From: Aerophototrophica crusticola
GTDB lineage: Bacteria > Pseudomonadota > Alphaproteobacteria > Azospirillales > Azospirillaceae
NCBI GenBank assembly: GCA_001939945.1
Contig: MOEB01000003.1
Span: 62,001-126,000, forward strand
Length of the DNA: 64,000 nucleotides
Direction: 5' to 3'
Below, piece by piece: positions 7,641 through 15,847 of this stretch. Under the pieces are notes generated by a model. The model ran no database searches, was not told the DNA's origin, and saw nothing but the letters and a program-made list of their open reading frames with translations. Within the stretch, counting starts at the first letter, position 1. Every line of letters begins with the position of its first letter. The position numbers and the translations under genes were made by a program.

Positions 7641-9521
7641 ATGAAATGTTCCGTTGCCGATCCCGTCGCGTTACGATGCCTTAAGTCGTGGACGCAAGAC
7701 GGGGGGCGGTCGGTGCAGGGTTTGCCGGAGGGGTCGGCCGGGCCTCGGGTCGCGACCGCAAGCCCGGACTTGGGCCAGGGGCTTTTCCAGGCCATCTTCG
7801 AGAACGCGGCCGTCGGCATCTGCCAAGTCGCCCCGGACGGCAGCTTCCTGCGGGCCAACGCGCGGCTGTGCGAGATCCTGGGCCATGCGGAGGCGGAACT
7901 GCTGGGCCTGCGGTTCCAGGACCTGACCCATCCCGACGACCTGGCGACCGACATGGTGCTGGTGGGGCAGTTGGCGCGGGGGGAGGTGGACCGCTACAGC
8001 GCGGAGAAGCGCTACCTGCGGCGGGATGGCGGCATCGTCTGGGCCCACCTGTCTGTCGGCTGTGTCCGGGGTGCTGACGGCGCCGTGGCCTATTTCGTTT
8101 CCGTCGTCGAGGACATCACCACCCGGAAGGAGACGGAGGCCGCCCTGCGGGCCAGCGAGGAACGGCTGCGGTTGGCCTTCCAGGCCGGGCAGCTGGCTTC
8201 CTGGGACTGGGACATCGCCAGCGGCCGGGTGGAATGGTCGGAAAACCTGGCGGAGATCATCGGCCTGGGCCCGGCCGGGTTCGGGGGCACGCTGGAGGAT
8301 TTCCGCGCGCTGGTCCACCCGGAGGACCGGGAGCGGGTAGGATCGGCCCTGGCCGCCGCCCTGGCCGGGCAGGCGCCCTATGCGGTGGAGTTCCGCATGG
8401 TCCGGCCCGACGGGTCCATTCGCTGGGCCGCGGCGCAGGGAACCGTGCTGCGGGACGATTCGGGCAAGCCCGTGCGCATGGTGGGCTTCGACGTGGACGT
8501 GACCGCCCGGAAGCAGGCGGAGATGGCCCTGGCGGATGTGGCGGAGCGCTACCGCCTGGCCCTGCTCGCCACCCGGGACACGGTGTGGGACCGGGACCTG
8601 GTGGGCGGCACCATCCTGTGGAACGGCGGCCTTCGCGACCGCTTCGGCCATGACCCGGCGGCGGCGACGTCCTTCGACTGGTGGGCGGCGCAGGTCCACC
8701 CCGACGACCGCCCGCGGGTGCTGGACGGCGTGCGGGCCGTGCTGGAGGGGGGCGGGGACCATGGCGCCCTGGAGTACCGGTTCCGTCGGGCGGACGGCAG
8801 CTACGCGGTCGTGCTGGACCGGGCCTTCATCCGGCGGGATGGCCAGGGCCGGGCGGTGCGGCTGGTGGGCGCCATCCAGGACATGACGGAGCGGCGGCGG
8901 GCGGAGGAGACGCGCCAACTGCTGTTGCGGGAACTGGACCATCGTGTCCAGAACCTGTTCTCCATGGCCACCGCCATGGTGTCCCTGACCGCCCGCCACG
9001 CCGAAACCCCCGACGACATGGCCGTGGCCCTGACCGGGCGGCTGATGGCCCTGGCCAAGGCGCATGAGCTGGTGCGCCCGGCCATGCGGCCCGGCACGGC
9101 GGCGACGGCCGGGGCCACCGGCCTGTGCCAGCTTGCCGACACCCTGCTGGCCCCGCACCTGGCGGGGGCCGCGGGGCGACTGGTGACGGACGGGCCGGAG
9201 GTGGTGGTGGGGGCGCCGGCCGTGACCGGCCTTTCCCTCGTGCTGCATGAGCTGGCCACCAACGCCGCCAAGTACGGGGCCCTGTCGGTGCCCGCGGGCA
9301 AGGTCCTCCTTTCCTGGGAGACGACGCCGGACCGGTTGCTGCTGCGCTGGTCGGAACAGGGCGGCCCGGCCCTGGCCGGGCCGCCGCGGCGGGAAGGTTT
9401 CGGCTCCCGGCTCATCGCCGCGACGGCACAGGGCCAGCTTTCCGGCAGCGTCGCCTTCGACTGGGCGCCGGACGGGTTGCGGGTGACCCTGGACCTGCCG
9501 CTGGACGGGCTGGGGCCCTGA
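7641..9521 (+). CDS. Triple-PAS HWE-family sensor histidine kinase
   Basis: 626-residue soluble sensor kinase without membrane segments. Three PAS/PAC units lie at about residues 45-165, 175-290 and 300-425, each ending in a PAC signature such as VVEDITTRKETE or IQDMTERRRAEE. The dimerisation box has the phosphoacceptor His in ELDHRVQNLF. The catalytic part has HELATNAAKYGAL and a W-S-E motif (LLLRWSEQGGP), which together place it in the HWE class. These kinases are common in Rhizobiales and Rhodospirillales, and several use flavin or act on PhyR-type regulators. No response regulator is adjacent. A GTG at 7713 is an alternative start. Confidence 0.88.
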   Translation: MKCSVADPVALRCLKSWTQDGGRSVQGLPEGSAGPRVATASPDLGQGLFQAIFENAAVGICQVAPDGSFLRANARLCEILGHAEAELLGLRFQDLTHPDDLATDMVLVGQLARGEVDRYSAEKRYLRRDGGIVWAHLSVGCVRGADGAVAYFVSVVEDITTRKETEAALRASEERLRLAFQAGQLASWDWDIASGRVEWSENLAEIIGLGPAGFGGTLEDFRALVHPEDRERVGSALAAALAGQAPYAVEFRMVRPDGSIRWAAAQGTVLRDDSGKPVRMVGFDVDVTARKQAEMALADVAERYRLALLATRDTVWDRDLVGGTILWNGGLRDRFGHDPAAATSFDWWAAQVHPDDRPRVLDGVRAVLEGGGDHGALEYRFRRADGSYAVVLDRAFIRRDGQGRAVRLVGAIQDMTERRRAEETRQLLLRELDHRVQNLFSMATAMVSLTARHAETPDDMAVALTGRLMALAKAHELVRPAMRPGTAATAGATGLCQLADTLLAPHLAGAAGRLVTDGPEVVVGAPAVTGLSLVLHELATNAAKYGALSVPAGKVLLSWETTPDRLLLRWSEQGGPALAGPPRREGFGSRLIAATAQGQLSGSVAFDWAPDGLRVTLDLPLDGLGP

Positions 9522-9530
9522 CGGCTTGCG

Positions 9531-10184
9531 TCACGGGCCGGCGGGGGCCGCCCTGACCGCCGGGGTGCCGTCGCGCAGCTCCGCCCGGGCCTGCCGCACG
9601 ATCTGCATGGCGCCGGTGACCGACAGGGTGGCCATGACCAGCGCCACCAGGATGTCCGGCCACGCCGTGCCCGTGCCGAACACCCCCGCCGCGGCCAGGA
9701 CCACCGCCACGTTGCCGATGGCGTCGTTGCGGCTGCAGATCCACACCGACCGCATGTTGGCGTCGCCCGTGCGGAAGGCATAGAGCATGGCGGCCACGCC
9801 CAGGTTCGCGGCCAGGGCCAGCAGCCCGACCACGCCCATCACCTCCGCCATGGGCAGCTTCAGGACGACGGCGTTGTACAAGGCGTTGCCCGCCACGAAC
9901 AGGCCCACCGCCCCCAGCGACAGGCCCTTCAGCAGCGCCGCCCTGGCCCGCACGGCCAGCACGGCGCCCAGCACGAACAGGCTGACGGCGTAGTTGGCCG
10001 CGTCGGACAGGAAGTCCAGCGCGTCCGCTTTCAGCGACACGGACCCCGCGGCCACGCCGGCCACGATCTCCACCAGGAACATGACGGCATTGACGGCCAG
10101 GGCCGCCCACAGCACCCGGCGGTAGGTGGGGTCGGCGGCGGGCTTGGCGGTGCCGCAGCCGCCGCCACAACAGGAAGCGCCCAT
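9531..10184 (-). CDS. CDF-type cation efflux transporter with N-terminal cysteine cluster
   Basis: 217-residue inner-membrane cation/proton antiporter of the cation diffusion facilitator superfamily. Five to six transmembrane helices are visible. The metal-binding ALDFLSDAANYAVS in TM2 (Asp residues) and NDAIGNVAVVLAA in TM5 match the HxxxD/DxxxD pattern of CDF sites, with Asn-Asp instead of His-Asp in the second. The very N-terminus, MGASCCGGGCGT, is a compact Cys cluster likely to capture soft or borderline metals. The C-terminal cytoplasmic domain is almost absent, so this is a short CDF. GGAGA precedes the start. It is divergent from a MerR-type regulator with a spaced promoter between them, which suggests metal-induced expression. 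Confidence 0.85.
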   Translation of the reverse strand: MGASCCGGGCGTAKPAADPTYRRVLWAALAVNAVMFLVEIVAGVAAGSVSLKADALDFLSDAANYAVSLFVLGAVLAVRARAALLKGLSLGAVGLFVAGNALYNAVVLKLPMAEVMGVVGLLALAANLGVAAMLYAFRTGDANMRSVWICSRNDAIGNVAVVLAAAGVFGTGTAWPDILVALVMATLSVTGAMQIVRQARAELRDGTPAVRAAPAGP

Positions 10185-10204
10185 CGGTGTTCTCCATCAG
10201 AAGC

Positions 10205-10250
10205 TTCCCCGCTAGGCTGGGGTCCGTAGCCGCTACAGGGTCAAGGGGCG
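10205..10250 (-). promoter_or_regulatory. MerR-type promoter/operator for the CDF exporter
   Basis: On the minus strand a -35 box TTGACC (10244-10239) is followed by a near-perfect dyad CCTGTAGC/GGCTACGG and then a weak -10-like AGCCTA after a 20-base spacer. A dyad inside an overlong spacer is the hallmark of promoters activated by MerR/ZntR/CadR-type regulators by DNA untwisting. The regulator gene starts 9 bases beyond on the other strand, so autoregulation is also expected. Confidence 0.6.
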
Positions 10251-10258
10251 AGGGGCGC

Positions 10259-10672
10259 ATGGCCGCCGCGACATACAGCATCGGCAGCCTGGGCAGGCTG
10301 ACCGGCACGAATGTGGAGACGATCCGCTATTACGAGCGCATCGGCCTGCTGCCCGCCCCGCCGCGCACGGCGGGCAACTACCGGGCCTATGGCGACGGGC
10401 ATGTGCGGCGCCTTGCCTTCATCCGGCGGGCGCGCGGCCTGGGCTTCCCGCTGGAAACGGTGCGGGCCCTGCTGGAGGTGGCCGACCGGCCTGACCAGTC
10501 CTGCGCCGCGGTGGATACCCTGGCCCGGCAACAGGTGGCGGAGATCGAGGCCCGCATGGCCGACCTGGCCCGCCTGCGGGATGAGCTGCTGCGCATCGCC
10601 GACGGCTGCGGCGGCGGCAGGATCGCCGATTGCCGGATCATCGAGGCCCTGTCCCCCGCCGCGGGGGATTGA
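10259..10672 (+). CDS. MerR-family heavy-metal-responsive regulator
   Basis: 137-residue transcription factor. The N-terminal winged-helix part reads YSIGSLGRLTGTNVETIRYYERIGLLPAPPRT, the usual MerR DNA-binding segment, followed by RRLAFIRRARGLGFPLETVRALL and a dimerisation helix. Metal-site cysteines are at C83 or so (DQSCAAVD) and in the C-terminal loop CGGGRIADC. The spacing resembles ZntR/CadR/PbrR rather than CueR. The start ATG is supported by position just downstream of the divergent operator. Which metal it senses (Zn, Cd, Pb, Co) cannot be told from sequence alone, but the adjacent CDF exporter is its obvious target. Confidence 0.85.
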   Translation: MAAATYSIGSLGRLTGTNVETIRYYERIGLLPAPPRTAGNYRAYGDGHVRRLAFIRRARGLGFPLETVRALLEVADRPDQSCAAVDTLARQQVAEIEARMADLARLRDELLRIADGCGGGRIADCRIIEALSPAAGD

Positions 10673-10747
10673 GGCGGGACGGGCTTGCATCCGCCCGCCG
10701 CCGGTGTCACGCAAGGACCCTTGCCCACCGATCGAGGAATGCGCGCC

Positions 10748-11485
10748 ATGACCAGCAAAGCCGTCGTCACCGGCCACAGCCGCGGCCTGGGCCTCGCCGT
10801 CGCCGAGGCGCTGCTGGGCCGGGGCATCCCGGTGCTGGGGCTGTCCCGCTCCCCCGCCGCGGGGCTGGCGGGGCGGTTCCCCGGCCTGCTGGCGGAGGTG
10901 GCGGTGGACCTGGGCGACCCGGACGGGCTGGCGGCCTGGGCCGGGGGCGCGGACCTCGGCCGGTTCCTGGAGGGCGTCTCGCAGGCGCTGCTGGTGAACA
11001 ATGCCGGCCTGGTCACCCCCATCGCGGCGCTGGGAAGGCAGGGCGCCGCCGCCATCTCACGGGCGGTGGCGGTGAACGTGGCCGGGCCGCTGGTGCTGGC
11101 CGACGCCTTCGTGTCCGCCACGGGCAGGGTGGCGGACCGGCGCATCCTGCATGTGTCCAGCGGGGCGGGACGGAAGCCCTATGCGGGCTGGTCGGTCTAT
11201 TGTGCCACCAAGGCGGCGCTGGACATGCACGCCCAGGCGGCCATGCTGGACGGGGTGCCGGGGCTGCGTGTGTCCAGCGTGGCGCCCGGGGTCATCGACA
11301 CGGACATGCAGGCCACCATCCGCGGCAGCAAGGCGGACGACTTCCCCACCTTGGGGCGGTTCCACGCCCTCAAGGCGGAAGGCGGCCTGTCCACCCCGGC
11401 GGAGGCGGCGGGGAAGCTGGTGTCCTTCCTGCTGCGGGACGGCTTCGGCGGCAACCCGGTGGCCGACGTGCGCGACCCGGCCTGA
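10748..11485 (+). CDS. Short-chain dehydrogenase/reductase (SDR)
   Basis: 245-residue NAD(P)-dependent oxidoreductase with a Rossmann fold. The cofactor loop is TGHSRGLG at residues 8-15, the NNAG motif is near residue 83, and the active site YCATK lies near residue 154, with Ser in HVSSGAG about 14 residues before it. The chosen ATG follows GAGGAAT; the upstream in-frame ATG lacks a ribosome site. The layout (YCATKAALDMH, APGVIDTDMQ) resembles sepiapterin-reductase-like SDRs that produce the (S)-hydroxy product. No pathway neighbour is evident. Confidence 0.82.
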   Translation: MTSKAVVTGHSRGLGLAVAEALLGRGIPVLGLSRSPAAGLAGRFPGLLAEVAVDLGDPDGLAAWAGGADLGRFLEGVSQALLVNNAGLVTPIAALGRQGAAAISRAVAVNVAGPLVLADAFVSATGRVADRRILHVSSGAGRKPYAGWSVYCATKAALDMHAQAAMLDGVPGLRVSSVAPGVIDTDMQATIRGSKADDFPTLGRFHALKAEGGLSTPAEAAGKLVSFLLRDGFGGNPVADVRDPA

Positions 11486-11531
11486 CCGGCGCCACGGCGG
11501 GCGTGCCGGCCGGACGCTGGGCGCCACGGCC

Positions 11532-11545
11532 CTGACGCAGATCAA
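11532..11545. promoter_or_regulatory. Candidate FNR/FixK-type box
   Basis: CTGAC-GCAG-ATCAA matches the alphaproteobacterial anaerobox TTGAY-N4-RTCAA at nine of ten positions. It lies about 72-85 bases before the first kinase gene, a spacing compatible with class II activation. It would put the whole signalling operon under oxygen control. A single imperfect site in a high-G+C genome remains tentative. Confidence 0.4.
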
Positions 11546-11616
11546 ATACGCCCTACCCCTTTCGGTCGTAAAGCATGGTGGACCGGCCCGCGCCGGCGTC
11601 ATCACGGGGGTAGACC

Positions 11617-13761
11617 ATGGGCGGCATCCTCGCGCCGGGGGCGGACATGACCGGCGGCCAGGCTGCCGCCGGCAATGCCATCCCGATCCTGGCCGGGCAG
11701 TTGCGCCGGATGCAGCGGCAGGTCCCGGCGCTGGTGGTGGCCCTGGCCGTCCTGCTGGTGGCGGCCGGGTCCTACGCGGCGTCCCAGGTCCTGCGCCACG
11801 CCCATGCCCTGGCGGTGGAAACGGCCGAGGCCCGTGCCGGCAGCCTTGCCCGCGCCTATGGGGAGCATGTGGGGCAGCTGGTCCGCCGCCTGGACCATGC
11901 CCTGCTGCACCTGCGCGACGAGTATGAGCACGACCGGTCCAGCTTCCCGGCCCGCGCGCCGTTGCATGCCCGACTGCATGGCGATCTGGCCTTCCAGGCC
12001 GTGGCGGCGGATGCTGCCGGCCGGTTGGTCTTCAGCTACCCGGTTCACCTGACGGGGCCGGTATTGGTCGCGGACCGGGCCTATTTCCACGCCCACCGGG
12101 ATGATCCCGAGGATCGGCTGCGGATCAGCGAGCCGCTGACGGGCCGCGTCTCCGGGCAATGGACCCTGCAGTTCTCCCGCCCCTTGCGGGCGCCCGGCGG
12201 CGCCTTCGACGGGGTGATGCTGCTGTCCGTGGACCCGGGGACCCTGGCCCGTTTCCACGACGCGTCCGAACTGGGCCCTGCCGGGTTCGAGGCGTTGCTC
12301 GGCCCGGAAGGCATGGTACGCGGCGGCTCCCGCCCCGACGTCGCCGACCTGCTTCCCCTGGCGGTCCTGCGGGACCCGGGCCAGCCGGCCCATGGCGTGC
12401 TGCGCCACCGGGGTGGCGACGGCAGCGAGCGGCTGGTCGCCTATCGACGGCTGCCCCAGGACGGCCTGGTCGCGGTGGCCGCCCTGGACGGGGCCGTGGC
12501 CATGGCGGGCTTCCAGTCCCACCGCCGCTCCGTCATGCAGACCGCCCTGGTGGTGACGCCCACGGTGGTGGTGGCGCTGCTGCTGGTGGCCTGGCTGGCC
12601 CAGCGCCAGGCGCGACAGCAGGCCCGCCTGGCCGCCGCCCAGCGGGAACTGGCCCGCACGGAGGAGCGCTGGCGCCTGGCCCTGGACGCGGTGGGTGACG
12701 GGGTCTGGGACTGGGATGCCACCACGGGCGCCGTCTTCTACTCCGCCCGCTGGAAGGCCATGCTGGGCCATGGGGAGGACGAGGTGTCCCCCCGGCTGGA
12801 GGAATGGGAAACCCGCATCCATCCCGACGACCGGGCCCGCACCCGCGAGGACGTGGCCCGCCACCTGAGCGGGGAAACGCCGGTCTATGCCAACGAGCAC
12901 CGGGTCCGCTGCAAGGACGGGCGCTACAAATGGATCCTGGACCGGGGCGTCGTCGTCAGCCGGGCCGCGGACGGCACGCCCCTGCGGGTCGTCGGCACCC
13001 ACACGGACATCACGGGCCCACATGAGTCCGCGGCCGCGCTGGAGCGGCAGCGGGCGGAGCTGCAACGCAGCAACGAGGAGCTGGAGGCCTTCGCCTATGT
13101 CGCCTCCCACGATTTGCGCCAGCCGTTGCGCACCATCGGCGCCTACCTGACCCTGCTGGAGAAGGACCTGGGCGACAGGCTGGACGATGACGCGCGGGAA
13201 TGCATCGTCTTCGCCCGGGACGGGGCGCGGCGCATGGACCGGCTGGTGGTGGACCTGCTGGAGTACAGCCGCGTGGGCCGCAAGGCCCGCCCCTCCGCCG
13301 CGGAACCCGCCGGCCCCATCCTGGAGGCGGCCCTGGCCGGGCTGGAGGTCGCCGTGGCCGAGGCCGGCGCCACCGTCACCCTGCCGCCGGACCCGCCAAC
13401 CCTGTGGGGTGACGGGGACGAGCTGATGCGCCTGTTCGCCAACCTGCTGGGCAATGCCGTGAAGTACCGGGCCCCCGGCCGGGCGCCGGTGATACGCGTC
13501 ACCTGGGCGGCGGAGGGCGGCATGGCCCACTTCCGGGTCGCCGACAACGGCATCGGCATCCCCGCCGACGGGCTTGAACGCATCTTCGGCATCTTCCAGC
13601 GGCTGCATGCCCGCGACGCCTATGAGGGCACGGGCATCGGCTTGGCCATCTGCCGCAAGGTGGCGGAGCGCCATGGCGGCCGGATCTGGGCGGAGTCCGT
13701 GCCGGGGGAGGGGAGCACGTTCCATGTCCTCCTGCCCCTGGCGGGGAAGGGGCAACCATGA
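11617..13761 (+). CDS. Membrane sensor histidine kinase with periplasmic sensor and PAS
   Basis: 714-residue inner-membrane kinase. A first transmembrane helix at about residues 36-54 and a second near 310-328 enclose a ~250-residue extracytoplasmic region similar in layout to double-Cache sensors (LVFSYPV, LVADRAYFHAHRDDPEDRLRISEPL). A PAS/PAC unit follows at ~355-475, then the HisKA box FAYVASHDLRQPLRTIGAYL with the phosphoacceptor His, and the ATPase domain with DNGIGIPADGLERIFGIFQRLH and GTGIGLAICRKV. The receptor-like start and bacteriophytochrome-like kinase core (HDLRQPLR) usually partner with Rcp1-type single receivers, one of which is two genes downstream. The stop overlaps the next gene by 4 bases. 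Confidence 0.88.
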   Translation: MGGILAPGADMTGGQAAAGNAIPILAGQLRRMQRQVPALVVALAVLLVAAGSYAASQVLRHAHALAVETAEARAGSLARAYGEHVGQLVRRLDHALLHLRDEYEHDRSSFPARAPLHARLHGDLAFQAVAADAAGRLVFSYPVHLTGPVLVADRAYFHAHRDDPEDRLRISEPLTGRVSGQWTLQFSRPLRAPGGAFDGVMLLSVDPGTLARFHDASELGPAGFEALLGPEGMVRGGSRPDVADLLPLAVLRDPGQPAHGVLRHRGGDGSERLVAYRRLPQDGLVAVAALDGAVAMAGFQSHRRSVMQTALVVTPTVVVALLLVAWLAQRQARQQARLAAAQRELARTEERWRLALDAVGDGVWDWDATTGAVFYSARWKAMLGHGEDEVSPRLEEWETRIHPDDRARTREDVARHLSGETPVYANEHRVRCKDGRYKWILDRGVVVSRAADGTPLRVVGTHTDITGPHESAAALERQRAELQRSNEELEAFAYVASHDLRQPLRTIGAYLTLLEKDLGDRLDDDARECIVFARDGARRMDRLVVDLLEYSRVGRKARPSAAEPAGPILEAALAGLEVAVAEAGATVTLPPDPPTLWGDGDELMRLFANLLGNAVKYRAPGRAPVIRVTWAAEGGMAHFRVADNGIGIPADGLERIFGIFQRLHARDAYEGTGIGLAICRKVAERHGGRIWAESVPGEGSTFHVLLPLAGKGQP

Positions 13762-15386
13762 CCGGCCGCGGCATCGCCGGATGGGCCCGGGACCATGCCC
13801 GCACCCTGGCCGCCATGGCCCTGGTGGCGCTGGCCTTGCTGGGCGCCTACCACTGGGTGCGGGCGGTGACGCTACGCACCGCCGTCGCCGACCTGCGGGC
13901 CACGGCCGCCACCACGGCCACCCCCTATGCGGGCCTGCTGGCGGGGGCGCTGAACGAGCGGTTGGCCCTGGTGCGGGGCTTGGCCGCCTTCGTCACGGTG
14001 AAGGCCGCCACGGGCGACCTGGCGGAGGAGTTCCCCGTCTTTGCCGACGCCCTGCGGGGCAGCGTGCCCGGCATCCGCAACATGTCCGCCAGCCCCGGCT
14101 TCATTGTCCGCCACGTGAACCCGGTCGCGGGCAACGCATCCGTCCTGGGCAACGACCTGCTGAAGGACCCGCGGCCCGGCTTCGCCGACACGGTCCGCCG
14201 GGCGGTGGAGACGGGCGACGTCACTACCCACGGGCCGCTGAAGCTGATCCAGGGCGGCACCGGCCTGATCGCCCGCGCCGTCGTCCGCAAGGACGGGGAG
14301 GCCTGGGGGGCGGTGGGGGTGGTGCTGGACCTGCAACCCATCCTGGACGCCGCCAACCTGCCGGGCCTCGCCGGGCACTATGCCTATGGCATCCGCACGG
14401 GCACGGGCGCCGGGGTGGCCGGGGATCTGGGCGTGTTCGACAAGAACCCGATCCTGGAGCGCATCCACCTGCCCGACGCGGTCTGGGAGCTGGGTGTGGT
14501 GCCGCCGGCGGGGTGGGACGGGGCGGCCGCGGCTTCCGCCGACCAGCGCACCCTGTCGGTGGCCTTCGTGGTGGGTGCCCTGCTGGCGCTGGCCCTGACC
14601 TTCCTGGTGGCGGAGCGGCGGGTGGCGCTGGAGCGCCTGGTGGGCCGCCGCACCGCCGAACTGGTGGAGGCCCGCGGCATGGCGGAGGCGCGGGCCCGCG
14701 ACCTGGCCCAGTTTGCCCACGCCGCCGCCCATGACCTGCAGGAACCCGCCCGCACCGTGGGCACCTATGCCCAGCTTCTGGGGCGGCAGGTGGGGGAGCA
14801 GGCGTTGGGGCCGGAGGGCCGCGCCTGCCTGCGCCACGTCCAGGACAGCGCGGCGCGCCTGCGTGCCCTGCTGCACGACGTGGAGGTGTTCCTGGCGGAG
14901 GACGGGGAGCCGCCCGCCGCCGTCCCCACCGCGGCGGAGGAAGCCCTGCGGGGCGCGATGGAGGAGCTGGGGCCCTGCCTCGCCCGCTCCGGCGCCAGCG
15001 TGACCGCCGGGCCCCTGCCGGCCGTCATGGCCGACGGGCGCCGGCTGCGCGCCATCCTGGCGGAACTGCTGGGCAACGCCCTGGAATACCACCACCCCGG
15101 CCGCAAGCCCGCCGTGCACGTGACCGCCGTGCGGGAGGGTGACGCGGTCCGGCTTTCCGTGGCGGACAACGGCATCGGCATCGAGCCCGCCTATTTCGAG
15201 CAGATTTTCCAGGTCTTCCGCCGCCTGCACGGGCGGGACCAGCACCCCGGCACCGGCATGGGCCTGGCCATCGCCCGCAAGATGGCGGAGCGGCTGGGCG
15301 GCGGGCTGGAGGTCCGGTCCGTGCCCGGCCAGGGCAGCACCTTCATCCTCACCCTCCCGGCGGTGCCGGGCGACATCCTTGCCTGA
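13758..15386 (+). CDS. CHASE-domain sensor histidine kinase
   Basis: 542-residue membrane kinase, translationally coupled to the preceding kinase (ATGA overlap). A transmembrane helix at about residues 16-33 precedes a CHASE sensor (residues ~50-245; FPVFADALRGSVPGIRNMSASPGFIVRHV-type segments). A second membrane helix lies at ~258-280. The HisKA box is LAQFAHAAAHDLQEPARTV with the phosphoacceptor His, and the ATPase domain includes DNGIGIEPAYFEQIFQVFRRLHG and GTGMGLAIARKMAE. The HDLQEP core again belongs to the class that pairs with Rcp1-like receivers. CHASE domains bind small extracellular ligands; the ligand is unknown. Confidence 0.87.
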   Translation: MTGRGIAGWARDHARTLAAMALVALALLGAYHWVRAVTLRTAVADLRATAATTATPYAGLLAGALNERLALVRGLAAFVTVKAATGDLAEEFPVFADALRGSVPGIRNMSASPGFIVRHVNPVAGNASVLGNDLLKDPRPGFADTVRRAVETGDVTTHGPLKLIQGGTGLIARAVVRKDGEAWGAVGVVLDLQPILDAANLPGLAGHYAYGIRTGTGAGVAGDLGVFDKNPILERIHLPDAVWELGVVPPAGWDGAAAASADQRTLSVAFVVGALLALALTFLVAERRVALERLVGRRTAELVEARGMAEARARDLAQFAHAAAHDLQEPARTVGTYAQLLGRQVGEQALGPEGRACLRHVQDSAARLRALLHDVEVFLAEDGEPPAAVPTAAEEALRGAMEELGPCLARSGASVTAGPLPAVMADGRRLRAILAELLGNALEYHHPGRKPAVHVTAVREGDAVRLSVADNGIGIEPAYFEQIFQVFRRLHGRDQHPGTGMGLAIARKMAERLGGGLEVRSVPGQGSTFILTLPAVPGDILA

Positions 15387-15399
15387 CCGGAGCACCGAA

Positions 15400-15843
15400 A
15401 TGCACGCCCCCCATCCGCGGCCCTACCGCATCCTGCTGGTGGAGGATGACCCGGCCGACGCCGCCCTGGTCAACCGCGCCGTCCGCCAGGGCCCGGTGCC
15501 CTGCCAGCTCGACCATGTGTGCGACGGGGTGGAGGCGCTGGCGTACCTGCGGCGACACGGCGACCGGTTCGCCGCCGCGCCGCGGCCGGACCTGGTGCTG
15601 CTGGACCTGAACATGCCCCGCCGGGACGGGCGGGAGGTGCTGGGCGACATCAAGACCGACCCCGACCTGAGCGCCATACCTGTGGTGGTGCTGACTACTT
15701 CCGACGCGCGCCGAGACATCGATGCTTGCTACCGGCACGGGGCGAATTCATATGTGACCAAACCAATGGATGTTGACGATTTCTTCGGCTTGGTCCATGC
15801 CATCCAGGCCTATTGGTTTTCCGCCGTCACTTTGCCGAACTGA
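15400..15843 (+). CDS. Single-domain response regulator, Rcp1-like
   Basis: 147-residue stand-alone receiver. The acidic pocket is LLVEDDPADA at residues 11-20, the phosphoacceptor Asp is in LVLLDLNMPRRDG, the switch Thr in VVLTTSDAR, and the Lys in SYVTKPMD. No output domain is present. The long beta4-alpha4 region and NMPRRDGREVL match the Rcp1 group that serves phytochrome-like kinases. It starts 13 bases after the CHASE kinase and 4 bases before the next regulator gene, so it probably relays phosphate from one or both kinases. Confidence 0.88.
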   Translation: MHAPHPRPYRILLVEDDPADAALVNRAVRQGPVPCQLDHVCDGVEALAYLRRHGDRFAAAPRPDLVLLDLNMPRRDGREVLGDIKTDPDLSAIPVVVLTTSDARRDIDACYRHGANSYVTKPMDVDDFFGLVHAIQAYWFSAVTLPN

Positions 15844-15847
15844 AACC

